DNA of 5,919 bases from the NCBI GenBank assembly GCA_021780795.1, contig JAJXYA010000038.1, forward strand, positions 1 to 5,919, written 5' to 3'. Origin of the DNA: Bacillota bacterium (GTDB taxonomy: Bacteria > Bacillota_A > Clostridia > Clostridiales > Clostridiaceae). Positions 1 to 5,818 of this stretch are shown piece after piece; positions within the stretch are counted from its first letter, which is position 1; the number at the start of each line of letters is the position of its first letter. The notes beneath the pieces were generated by a model. The model had not been told where the DNA came from. It did not search any database and saw nothing but the letters and a program-made list of their open reading frames with translations. Made by a program: the position numbers and the translations under genes.

Positions 1-19
1 ATACTCTTAATTGTTGTGA

Positions 20-48
20 GTGAAATATAAAAAACATTTTAATATAAT
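20..48 (+). promoter_or_regulatory. Probable sigma-A promoter of the infC-rpmI-rplT operon
   Basis: A consensus -10 box TATAAT lies at 43-48. Seventeen bases upstream, GTGAAA (20-25) matches the -35 consensus at four of six positions. Transcription would start near 54-56, just before the structured leader. The placement directly upstream of a leader RNA supports the call, but the -35 is weak and another promoter upstream of the window cannot be excluded. Confidence 0.65.
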
Positions 49-61
49 AGAGTTTTATTTT

Positions 62-159
62 ACAAGAAGAAACAGCCGTTTCTCACCTAACAGTAATGCT
101 AGTTAGGTTAATTAGTAATTTTAATTGTTACTATTAAGGACGGCATTTGTCGTCCTTTT
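62..159 (+). promoter_or_regulatory. L20-type ribosomal protein leader (transcription attenuator of infC operon)
   Basis: This untranslated leader precedes infC-rpmI-rplT and looks like the Firmicutes L20 leader, in which free ribosomal protein L20 binds an RNA that mimics its 23S rRNA site and promotes premature termination. Visible elements are a hairpin AGAAAC/GTTTCT (68-73 with 78-83), a perfect 7-bp stem ACCTAAC/GTTAGGT (85-91 with 102-108), a stem TAGTAA/TTACTA (113-118 with 128-133) and the attenuator hairpin at 136-157. GCCGTTT (75-81) can also pair with GGACGGC (138-144), five Watson-Crick plus two G-U pairs. That pairing would disrupt both the first hairpin and the terminator, so it is the likely antiterminator. 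The family assignment rests on position, architecture and recollection of the family; no covariance search was run. Confidence 0.8.
136..159 (+). terminator. Attenuator terminator in the infC leader
   Basis: AAGGACG (136-142) pairs perfectly with CGTCCTT (151-157) around an 8-nt loop, and a short T run (156-159) follows in a T/A-rich stretch. The T run is modest, as fits a conditional terminator. Its 5' strand is shared with the proposed antiterminator pairing to 75-81, so the two structures exclude each other. Confidence 0.75.
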
Positions 160-205
160 AATTATTTGAATATATAAATTTTCTAAATACACCTAGGAGG
201 TGAAA

Positions 206-727
206 ATTATTAGTAAAAACAAAGATTTCATGATGAATGAAGAAATAAGAGACAGAGAGATAAGAGTTATTGGAGATGATGGCTCTGCCTTAGGTATTTT
301 GAATACTAAAGACGCTTTAAAGCTTGCTGAAGAAAAAGAACTAGATTTAGTTATGATGTCACCTACTGCAAAACCGCCAGTATGTAGAATAATGGATTTT
401 GGTAAGTTTATCTATGAACAACAGAAAAAAGATAAAGAAGCTAAAAAGAAGCAGAAGGTTGTCAATATTAAAGAAATAAGATTAAGTGCAACAATAGAAG
501 ACCATGATATCGCAATTAAGGCTAGCAATGCTAAAAGATTTTTGTTAGATGAGGATAAGGTAAAGATAACTGTAAGATTTAGAGGAAGAGAAATTGAAAA
601 CTCAAAAGTAGGACATAAGATATTAAACTCTTTTGTAGAAAAAATCGGTGATGTTTATATTGTTGAAAAACCAGCGAGACAAGAGGGAAGAAATATGATA
701 ATGATTTTAGCTCCTAAAAGAGCATAA
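206..727 (+). CDS. infC: Translation initiation factor IF-3
   Basis: IF3 binds the 30S subunit, checks the start codon and initiator tRNA, and keeps the subunits apart. The 173-residue product has the whole family architecture: an N-terminal domain (about 1-75) with the signature [13 protein letters not shown] near residues 57-69, a lysine-rich linker helix (about 70-84), and a C-terminal domain starting at [13 protein letters not shown] and ending in APKRA. The nearest in-frame conventional start, GTG at 200, overlaps the last base of the AGGAGG motif (195-200) and cannot be used with it. The reading starting at ATT 206 gives M-I-S-K, as in Bacillus and Geobacillus IF3, which also start at AUU. 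ATT 209 is a close alternative, with 8 rather than 5 nt spacing. AUU starts in infC let IF3 repress its own translation. It is first gene of the operon with rpmI and rplT. The family call is certain; the exact start is less so. Confidence 0.95.
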   Translation: MISKNKDFMMNEEIRDREIRVIGDDGSALGILNTKDALKLAEEKELDLVMMSPTAKPPVCRIMDFGKFIYEQQKKDKEAKKKQKVVNIKEIRLSATIEDHDIAIKASNAKRFLLDEDKVKITVRFRGREIENSKVGHKILNSFVEKIGDVYIVEKPARQEGRNMIMILAPKRA

Positions 728-747
728 CCGAGAGGAGGAATTTTATT

Positions 748-945
748 ATGCCTAAAATGAAAACACATAGAGGCGCAGCAAAAAGATTTAAGAAAACAGG
801 TTCAGGTAAATTGAAAAGAGCGAAAGCTTTCAAAAGCCATATATTAACAAAGAAAAGCTCAAAAAGAAAAAGAAACCTTAGAAAAACTGGATATGTTTCA
901 ACAACTCAAATAAAAGCAATGAAGAAATTGTTACCATATCTATAA
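748..945 (+). CDS. rpmI: 50S ribosomal protein L35 (bL35)
   Basis: This small, very basic protein of the large ribosomal subunit binds 23S rRNA. The 65-residue product is full length for the family and carries its typical opening [21 protein letters not shown], followed by lysine/arginine-rich segments and the ending MKKLLPYL. The start is secured by an AGGAGG ribosome binding site at 733-738, 9 nt before the ATG. It lies 20 nt after infC and 27 nt before rplT, the usual infC-rpmI-rplT order, and is presumably co-transcribed under the L20 leader. Nothing is unusual in the gene. Confidence 0.98.
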   Translation: MPKMKTHRGAAKRFKKTGSGKLKRAKAFKSHILTKKSSKRKRNLRKTGYVSTTQIKAMKKLLPYL

Positions 946-972
946 TTGAATGGTGCTTAGGAGGTATATTAA

Positions 973-1332
973 ATGGCAAGAATAAAGAGAGCAATTAACT
1001 CTCGTAAAAAACATAAAAAAATATTAAAGCTTGCAAAAGGCTACTATGGTGGAAAAAGCAAGTTATTTAAAACAGCTAATGAGTCAGTAATAAGAGCACT
1101 TAGAAATGCTTATGTTGGAAGAAAATTAAAGAAAAGAGATTTTAGAAAACTTTGGATAGCTAGAATCAATGCTGCTTCAAGATTAAGTGACCTTTCATAT
1201 TCAAAATTTATGAATGGAATGAAACTTGCAGGCATAGATATTAACAGAAAGATGCTTTCTGAGATTGCTATAAATGATCCAAAAGCTTTTGCTGAATTAG
1301 TAGAAGTTGCTAAAAAACAATTACAAGCTTAA
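973..1332 (+). CDS. rplT: 50S ribosomal protein L20 (bL20)
   Basis: L20 is an early-assembly 23S rRNA-binding protein and, in Firmicutes, the autorepressor of this operon through the leader upstream of infC. The 119-residue product has the expected length. The basic N-terminal extension [19 protein letters not shown] and the motif [15 protein letters not shown] are typical, followed by the globular part with [14 protein letters not shown] and the C-terminal [13 protein letters not shown]. The ribosome binding site AGGAGGT (959-965) sits 7 nt before the ATG. An intrinsic terminator 9 nt after the stop codon makes it the last gene of its operon. The regulatory role is known for the family and inferred here from the leader. 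Confidence 0.98.
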   Translation: MARIKRAINSRKKHKKILKLAKGYYGGKSKLFKTANESVIRALRNAYVGRKLKKRDFRKLWIARINAASRLSDLSYSKFMNGMKLAGIDINRKMLSEIAINDPKAFAELVEVAKKQLQA

Positions 1333-1341
1333 AATTAATAT

Positions 1342-1368
1342 AAATGTAGCCTTTAGGCTACATTTTTT
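1342..1368 (+). terminator. Intrinsic terminator of infC-rpmI-rplT
   Basis: AAATGTAGCC (1342-1351) and GGCTACATTT (1356-1365) form a perfect 10-bp stem with a TTTA tetraloop, followed by an uninterrupted T run to 1368. It begins 9 nt after the rplT stop codon and separates the ribosomal operon from the potassium transport genes. Confidence 0.93.
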
Positions 1369-1377
1369 ATTGTATTT

Positions 1378-1405
1378 TTGACAAATATCCTTTACGTGAT
1401 ATAAT
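1378..1405 (+). promoter_or_regulatory. Strong sigma-A promoter for the ktrB-ktrA-methyltransferase unit
   Basis: A perfect -35 box TTGACA (1378-1383) and a perfect -10 box TATAAT (1400-1405) are separated by 16 nt. Transcription should start around 1411-1413, leaving a leader of about 35 nt before the ktrB start. That is too short for a sizeable riboswitch, so no potassium or c-di-AMP riboswitch lies here. The -35 begins only 9 nt after the T run of the preceding terminator. Confidence 0.85.
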
Positions 1406-1446
1406 TAGTAATATATCATTATTGGCAAAATTTAGAGGTGAGTAAT

Positions 1447-2811
1447 TTGAAATTAGATATTAAAGCCCTTAAACTGAAAACTAAATATACTCCTGTTCAG
1501 ATCCTTGCAATAGGTTTTGCTATAGTAATATTTACAGGTGCAATACTTCTCAGCCTTCCTATAGCTTCACAAAATGGCGAAACCACGCCTTTTATAGATT
1601 GTATATTTACCTCTACATCTGCTGTGTGCGTTACAGGTCTAGTAACCGTGGATACGGGAACCCATTGGACCTATTTTGGTAAAACAGTAATAATGTTACT
1701 TATACAAATAGGTGGACTTGGATTTATGTCTGTTACCACACTGGTGTTTTTTCTTTTGGGTAAAAGGATAACATTAAAGGAAAGACTAGTAATGCAAGAA
1801 GCTATGAATGTAAATTCGTTACAAGGGTTAGTTAAAATGATCAAATATGTATTAATATTTACATTTTCTGTTGAGCTACTAGGTGCAGTGTTATTCTCAA
1901 CACAATTTATTCCTGAATTTGGAATTGCAAAAGGGATTTATTATAGTATATTCCATGCTGTTTCTGCATTCTGCAATGCTGGGTTTGATTTGATGGGAAA
2001 CTTCAATAGTGTTATTGCTTATGCAAATAATTCTGTAGTAATATTGACAATTTCAGCACTGATTGCAATAGGAGGATTAGGATTTTATGTCTGGGTAGAA
2101 ATCTATAATTGTAAGGGAATCAAAAGATTGTCCTTGCATTCTAGAGTAGTTATTTATATGACCCTAGTGTTAATTGTTGGAGGGGCGATACTAATGTATC
2201 TTTTTGAGATGAACAACCCTAACACTATGCAAGGAATGTCTATGAAAGGCAAATTTTTATCTTCAGTTTTTGCATCAGTTTCTCCGAGAACGGCTGGGTT
2301 TAACTCTATTCCATTAGATAAAATGACTTCCGCAGGAAAATTTTTAACAATAATTTTAATGTTTATTGGCGGTTCCCCTGGTTCCACGGCGGGCGGAATA
2401 AAAACCGCTACTGCTGTTGTGCTTTTTATGACGGTAGTGTCTGTGGTTAAAGGACGTGAAGATACTGAAATATTTCAAAAACGCATAAGCAAGGAATTGG
2501 TATATAAATCTTTTGTAATAACTATTATTTCACTAACGCTTGTTATAGTAGTTACCATGATATTATCTATTACTGAGCAGCCGAACATTCCTTTTGAATA
2601 CTTTTTATATGAGGCTACTTCAGCATTTGCTACAGTTGGGTTAACCTTGGGGTTAACCACAAAATTGACATTTGTAGGAAAGGTAATTATTTCACTTACC
2701 ATGTATGCGGGAAGAGTAGGGCCACTTACTATAATATTGGCATTAGCTAAAAATAAAAGCTCCAAATATGGAAATATAAAATATCCAGAAGATAAAATTT
2801 TAATTGGGTAG
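1447..2811 (+). CDS. ktrB: TrkH/KtrB-family potassium uptake channel subunit
   Basis: This integral membrane protein forms the potassium-translocating subunit of a Ktr/Trk system and works with the cytosolic KtrA-type protein encoded next. From the TTG start it has 454 residues, close to Bacillus KtrB. The four-fold pseudo-repeat is visible through its pore loops, with selectivity-filter glycines in SAVCVTG (G64), SAFCNAG (G179), SPRTAG (G284) and SAFATVG (G398), each amid hydrophobic membrane helices. The glycine-rich stretch GGSPGSTAGGIKTAT (about 308-322) matches the intramembrane gating-loop region, and the C-terminal pore region carries RVGPLT. A GTG at 1438 in the same frame would overlap the ribosome binding site GAGGTGA (1435-1441). 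TTG 1447, 5 nt beyond that site, is therefore preferred. Bacillus-type KtrAB is favoured over E. coli-type TrkAH because KtrA has a single RCK unit. The symbol trkH is also used for such genes. Confidence 0.92.
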   Translation: MKLDIKALKLKTKYTPVQILAIGFAIVIFTGAILLSLPIASQNGETTPFIDCIFTSTSAVCVTGLVTVDTGTHWTYFGKTVIMLLIQIGGLGFMSVTTLVFFLLGKRITLKERLVMQEAMNVNSLQGLVKMIKYVLIFTFSVELLGAVLFSTQFIPEFGIAKGIYYSIFHAVSAFCNAGFDLMGNFNSVIAYANNSVVILTISALIAIGGLGFYVWVEIYNCKGIKRLSLHSRVVIYMTLVLIVGGAILMYLFEMNNPNTMQGMSMKGKFLSSVFASVSPRTAGFNSIPLDKMTSAGKFLTIILMFIGGSPGSTAGGIKTATAVVLFMTVVSVVKGREDTEIFQKRISKELVYKSFVITIISLTLVIVVTMILSITEQPNIPFEYFLYEATSAFATVGLTLGLTTKLTFVGKVIISLTMYAGRVGPLTIILALAKNKSSKYGNIKYPEDKILIG

Positions 2812-2822
2812 GTGTAGAGTAA

Positions 2823-3482
2823 ATGAGTAAAAGACAGTTTATCGTTATAGGGCTTGGAAGATTTGGAACGTCCGTTGCTGAAACACTATATTCTTTGGGA
2901 AATGATGTATTAGCAGTTGATTTTGATGAAGAGGTAGTTCAAAACATTTCGGATAAAGTGACTCATGCAGTTCAAGTCGATGCAAATGATGAAAATAGCT
3001 TAAGAGCTCTTGGTATTCGTAATTTTGATTGTGCAGTTATTAGTATAGGTTCTAATATTCAGTCTAGCATCTTGGCAACACTCCTAGTTAAGGAACTTGG
3101 AGTAAAATATGTAATTACAAAAGCAACTAATGCATTACATGCTAAAGTATTATACAAAATAGGTGCCAATAGAGTAGTTTTCCCAGAACGAGATATGGGT
3201 GTAAGGGTTGCACATAATTTAGTGTCATCAAATATACTAGATTATATAGAATTATCTCCTGATTATAGTATAGCCGAAGTTGTTAGTCCGGAAGAATGGC
3301 ATAATAAGACCTTAAGAGAATTAAATGTAAGAGCTCAATATGGCATAAATGTTATGGCCATAAAAAGAAATAATGACATTGATGTTTCTCCTTCAGCAGA
3401 TAATATTATTGAACCAGGTGATATTATTGTAGCTATAGGTGGTATTGAAGATTTAAATAAATTAGAAAATCTAGTTAAATAA
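2823..3482 (+). CDS. ktrA: TrkA/KtrA-family potassium uptake regulatory (RCK) protein
   Basis: This is the cytosolic gating subunit that assembles as a ring on the KtrB channel and responds to ATP/ADP or NAD(H). The 219-residue product has a single RCK unit, the size of Bacillus KtrA/KtrC and about half of enterobacterial TrkA. The Rossmann-type RCK_N domain opens with IVIGLGRFG (GxGxxG at 10-15) and has acidic residues at the end of strand 2 (D33, D35) for ribose binding. KATNALHAKVLYKIGA and FPERDMG (about 120-126) follow. An RCK_C domain fills about 137-219. In several Firmicutes this domain binds cyclic di-AMP, which closes the channel; that is family knowledge, not visible here. The ATG lies 11 nt after ktrB with a weak TAGGTG site (2809-2814) overlapping the ktrB stop codon, suggesting translational coupling. 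Confidence 0.93.
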   Translation: MSKRQFIVIGLGRFGTSVAETLYSLGNDVLAVDFDEEVVQNISDKVTHAVQVDANDENSLRALGIRNFDCAVISIGSNIQSSILATLLVKELGVKYVITKATNALHAKVLYKIGANRVVFPERDMGVRVAHNLVSSNILDYIELSPDYSIAEVVSPEEWHNKTLRELNVRAQYGINVMAIKRNNDIDVSPSADNIIEPGDIIVAIGGIEDLNKLENLVK

Positions 3483-3494
3483 GGGGTATTTAGT

Positions 3495-4286
3495 TTGGAA
3501 CATATTCAAAGCAAGGACAATTTATTGATTAAAGAAATTAAAAAGCTAAAGGAAAAGAAATACAGGTTAATTAGTAATATGTTTTTAGTGGAGGGTTTTA
3601 GATTTACAGAAGAGGCTTTAGAGTCTGATTTTGAAGTGGTGCACATTTTTATAAGTGCTAAAGGAGAGTCTAAATTTGAAAGCTCCAGTGTGAAAAACAA
3701 ACTACAGGAAAATACTAAAGTTTATAGTCTTAGCGATAGTTTATTTAAAGGTATTTGTGATACGGACAATCCACAAGGTATTATTGCAGTAGTTAGAAAT
3801 AAACCTGTAGCGATTAAATACGACTATGGATTCTATATTCTGGCTGATAAAATTCAAGATCCAGGAAATATGGGAACTATAATTAGAACTGCTCATGCAG
3901 CGGGAGCATTAGGAGTTATAATTACAAAAGGAACTGTAGATATTTATAATGAAAAAACTTTAAGATCCACCATGGGCTCTATTTTTAAAATACCAGTTAT
4001 CGAAGATAAGGATTTATCATTGGTACAAAAACTTAGAGATAGTGGATTCAAACTAGTTACTAGCTCATTAGATACTGATAAAAACTTTTATGATATAGAT
4101 TTAAAAGAAAAAGTTATTATATCCGTTGGAAATGAAGGAAATGGAATAAGTGACGAAGTTTATGGGATAAGTGATTTTAAAATTAAAATTCCTATGCCTG
4201 GTGGTGCAGAATCCTTAAATGCTGCTGTAGCAGCGTCAATTATGATGTATGAAGTGGTAAGACAAAAAAATAAAGTGGAATTTTAA
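3495..4286 (+). CDS. TrmH/SpoU-family RNA 2'-O-methyltransferase (YsgA-like)
   Basis: This is a predicted SAM-dependent ribose methyltransferase of the SPOUT superfamily acting on rRNA or tRNA; the target nucleotide cannot be read from sequence. The 263-residue product has an N-terminal substrate-binding domain of L30e-like type (about 1-105; note FLVEGFRFTEEAL) and a C-terminal knotted catalytic domain. Motif 1 is DPGNMGTIIRTA with catalytic-type Arg131, motif 2 is ISVGNEGNGIS (209-219), and motif 3 is IPMPGGAESLNAAVA with Ser240-Leu241-Asn242. The start is TTG at 3495, 8 nt after AAGGGGT (3481-3487), which overlaps the ktrA stop codon, so coupling to ktrA is likely. A related gene (ysgA) stands just upstream of pheST in Bacillus, which supports the YsgA-like assignment over RlmB or TrmH. 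No clear terminator follows, so some read-through into the pheST leader is possible. Confidence 0.9.
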   Translation: MEHIQSKDNLLIKEIKKLKEKKYRLISNMFLVEGFRFTEEALESDFEVVHIFISAKGESKFESSSVKNKLQENTKVYSLSDSLFKGICDTDNPQGIIAVVRNKPVAIKYDYGFYILADKIQDPGNMGTIIRTAHAAGALGVIITKGTVDIYNEKTLRSTMGSIFKIPVIEDKDLSLVQKLRDSGFKLVTSSLDTDKNFYDIDLKEKVIISVGNEGNGISDEVYGISDFKIKIPMPGGAESLNAAVAASIMMYEVVRQKNKVEF

Positions 4287-4295
4287 AATTCACAG

Positions 4296-4324
4296 TTGTA
4301 ATTTTTTGCAGTTGTGGTTATAAT
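4296..4324 (+). promoter_or_regulatory. Probable sigma-A promoter of the pheST T-box transcript
   Basis: A -35-like TTGTAA (4296-4301) and a perfect TATAAT (4319-4324) are separated by 17 nt. Initiation near 4331 would place the 5' end about 30 nt before Stem I of the T-box. A poorer alternative pairs TTGCAG (4306-4311) with TATACT (4331-4336) at 19-nt spacing. The motif CAGTTGT occurs twice here (4293-4299 and 4309-4315), exactly 16 nt apart, once overlapping the -35 and once in the spacer. Confidence 0.7.
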
Positions 4325-4360
4325 ATTTTGTATACTTTTATAAATTAATGAATAATAATA

Positions 4361-4587
4361 AACAGTGATGGAGAGAGTAAATATAAAAATACTTACAGGG
4401 ATAAGAAGCCTTAGACTGAGAGCTTCCTTAAGAAATTTTTATATCGAAGTTCACTCCGGAGTTCTAACAGTGAAACAAAGTAGCTGATAGCGGGTAGAAT
4501 CGATAACTTTATCTAAGAGGACTATTGGTATAGTCAATTAGGGTGGTACCGCGGATATTCCGTCCCTTTTTTAGGGGCGGATTTTTT
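4361..4587 (+). promoter_or_regulatory. T-box riboswitch, tRNA-Phe specific, upstream of pheST
   Basis: This leader RNA senses uncharged tRNA-Phe and allows transcription into pheS when phenylalanyl-tRNA is low. Stem I shows GGAG/CTCC (4370-4373 with 4454-4457), the AGTA motif (4376-4379), a perfect 10-bp helix (4381-4390 with 4435-4444) and a distal hairpin GAAGC/GCTTC (4405-4409 with 4422-4426). The specifier loop places TTC at 4450-4452, followed by a purine, matching the GAA anticodon of tRNA-Phe. A Stem II candidate is AAAGT/ACTTT (4477-4481 with 4506-4510), and Stem III is GACTAT/ATAGTC (4520-4525 with 4530-4535). The canonical T-box AGGGTGGTACCGCGG spans 4540-4554. The antiterminator forms from AGGG/CCCT (4540-4543 with 4564-4567) and GCGGA/TCCGT (4551-4555 with 4559-4563) around the 7-nt bulge TGGTACC. 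TGGT in the bulge is complementary to the ACCA end of tRNA-Phe. Confidence 0.96.
4559..4587 (+). terminator. T-box-controlled terminator before pheS
   Basis: TCCGTCCCT (4559-4567) pairs with AGGGGCGGA (4573-4581) in 9 bp including one G-U, with a TTTTT loop and six Ts at 4582-4587. The whole 5' strand is also needed for the antiterminator, so the two are mutually exclusive, as expected of a transcriptional T-box. Confidence 0.95.
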
Positions 4588-4644
4588 GTTTTATAGAAAA
4601 TTATAAAATGTAAAAATTACATAAATATGAAAGGAGCATTCACT

Positions 4645-5664
4645 ATGAAGGAAAAGTTAGAAGCAATAAAAGTTGCAGCTTTAGAAGAATTAAAAGGAGC
4701 TGCTATTAAAACAGAATTAGAAAATATTAGAGTTAAATATTTAGGAAAAAAAGGAGAACTTACACAAATATTAAGAGGTATGGGACAGCTCTCAAATGAA
4801 GAAAGACCGATTATTGGAAAGATAGCAAATGAAGTTAGAGAGGATATAGAAGCTCTGATAACAAACGCGTCAGATATATTGAAAAACAATGAAAAGGAAA
4901 TGAAGCTAAAAAGTGAAGTTATAGATATATCTATGCCAGGTAAAAAACAAATAGTAGGTAAAAGACATCCATTGGATTTAACGCTTGAAAAAGTAAATGA
5001 AATATTTTTATCTATGGGATTTGCTATTGAAGAGGGTCCTGAGGTAGAGCGAGATTATTATAATTTTGAGGCTTTAAATATACCTAAAGATCATCCTGCA
5101 AGAGGCGAACAAGATACTTTTTATATAAATGATAGTGTAGTTTTAAGAACTCAAACTTCACCAGTGCAAATAAGAACTATGGAAATTCAGAAACCACCTA
5201 TAAAAATGATTTCACCAGGTAAGGTTTATCGTTCAGATGCAGCAGATGCGACTCATTCACCAATCTTTTATCAAATTGAAGGATTGGTAGTAGATAAGGG
5301 TATTACTTTTGCAGATTTAAAAGGAACCCTAGAACTATTTACTAAAAAGATGTTTGGAGAGAAAATGGAAATGAAGTTTAGACCACATCACTTTCCATTT
5401 ACAGAACCTTCAGCAGAAGTGGATACTACTTGCTTTGTGTGTAATGGGGAAGGCTGTAAGGTGTGTAAAGGTAGTGGTTGGATAGAACTTTGGGGTTGTG
5501 GAATGGTTCATCCACAGGTATTAAGGAATTGTGGAATTGATCCAGAGGTTTATAGTGGATTTGCTTTCGGCTTTGGACTTGATAGAATTACAATGTTAAA
5601 ATACGGAATAGATGATATTAGAGCACTTTATGAAAGTGATATGAGATTCTTAAAACAATTCTAA
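4645..5664 (+). CDS. pheS: Phenylalanine--tRNA ligase alpha subunit
   Basis: PheS is the catalytic subunit of the alpha2-beta2 class IIc enzyme that charges tRNA-Phe with phenylalanine. The 339-residue product is full length. An N-terminal helical, coiled-coil tRNA-binding arm spans about 1-85. The class II catalytic domain includes [21 protein letters not shown], motif 2 around [22 protein letters not shown] (about 192-213), [16 protein letters not shown] (245-260) and motif 3 [10 protein letters not shown] (305-314), whose alanine belongs to the phenylalanine pocket. Four cysteines (C263, C266, C271, C274) form a CxxC-x4-CxxC knuckle that is common in Firmicutes PheS. An in-frame ATG at 4627 lies upstream of the ribosome binding site AAAGGAG (4630-4636) and partly abuts it. 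ATG 4645, 8 nt after that site, is the likely start. The gene is controlled by the T-box directly upstream and is followed by pheT. Confidence 0.97.
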   Translation: MKEKLEAIKVAALEELKGAAIKTELENIRVKYLGKKGELTQILRGMGQLSNEERPIIGKIANEVREDIEALITNASDILKNNEKEMKLKSEVIDISMPGKKQIVGKRHPLDLTLEKVNEIFLSMGFAIEEGPEVERDYYNFEALNIPKDHPARGEQDTFYINDSVVLRTQTSPVQIRTMEIQKPPIKMISPGKVYRSDAADATHSPIFYQIEGLVVDKGITFADLKGTLELFTKKMFGEKMEMKFRPHHFPFTEPSAEVDTTCFVCNGEGCKVCKGSGWIELWGCGMVHPQVLRNCGIDPEVYSGFAFGFGLDRITMLKYGIDDIRALYESDMRFLKQF

Positions 5665-5767
5665 AATATAGATTAACGATTATTTAGACTTATGAAAATA
5701 AATAGAATAGCATACTGCAATGATATTTGTTTTAATGACTTTATTAATCATAAGAAATAAAAGGAGC

Positions 5768-5796
5768 TGAACAATTTATAATTGTTTAGTTATAAT
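5768..5796 (+). promoter_or_regulatory. Possible internal promoter before pheT
   Basis: A perfect -10 box TATAAT (5791-5796) lies 17 nt after TGAACA (5768-5773), which matches the -35 consensus at four of six positions. In DNA this AT-rich a TATAAT may arise by chance, so this is tentative. If real, pheT would have expression independent of the T-box. Confidence 0.3.
5770..5786. repeat. Perfect 7-bp inverted repeat in the pheS-pheT gap
   Basis: AACAATT (5770-5776) and AATTGTT (5780-5786) form a perfect palindrome around TAT. It fills most of the spacer of the possible internal promoter. It is too weak and lacks a T run to act as a terminator. It could be an operator or a small RNA hairpin just upstream of the pheT ribosome binding site, or chance in AT-rich sequence. 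Confidence 0.5.
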
Positions 5797-5818
5797 ACGA
5801 ATGCTAGGAGGATGTAAA

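Larger units (their letters stand above)
5665..5818 (+). other. Long pheS-pheT intergenic region
   Basis: The 154-nt gap is long for pheS and pheT, which are usually adjacent or nearly so. It is very AT-rich. It contains a 22-codon reading frame (5692-5760) without a ribosome binding site, an AAAAGGAG stretch (5759-5766) with no suitably spaced start codon, a small palindrome (5770-5786) and a TATAAT (5791-5796). I saw no intrinsic terminator, so pheT can be transcribed from the T-box promoter. No gene is called here. Confidence 0.6.

Noticed and set aside
1333..1446. Possible potassium or c-di-AMP riboswitch before ktrB
   Set aside because: The gap is filled by the rplT terminator and the ktrB promoter, leaving only about 35 nt of transcript leader, which is too short.
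2154..2387. 77-codon minus-strand reading frame inside ktrB
   Set aside because: It lies wholly opposite a well-supported membrane protein gene, has no ribosome binding site signal and resembles no known family, so it is a shadow frame.
2475..2765. 96-codon minus-strand reading frame inside ktrB
   Set aside because: It is antisense to the conserved fourth pore-loop region of KtrB and shows no independent coding evidence.
3506..3700. 64-codon minus-strand reading frame inside the methyltransferase gene
   Set aside because: Its serine- and leucine-rich composition is what the reverse complement of lysine- and glutamate-rich coding DNA gives, and it lies inside a clear SPOUT gene.
263..4286. 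Novel system or mobile island
   Set aside because: All genes belong to known housekeeping families on one strand with uniform AT-rich composition. No transposase, integrase, tRNA-adjacent attachment site, CRISPR repeats or toxin-antitoxin pair was seen.
4287..4330. Possible terminator after the methyltransferase gene, suggested by the T run at 4302-4307
   Set aside because: There is no inverted repeat before the T run. The two CAGTTGT copies are direct repeats and cannot form a hairpin.
4617..4889. 90-codon minus-strand reading frame over the start of pheS
   Set aside because: It is the antisense of the PheS N-terminal coiled coil and has no upstream signals of its own.
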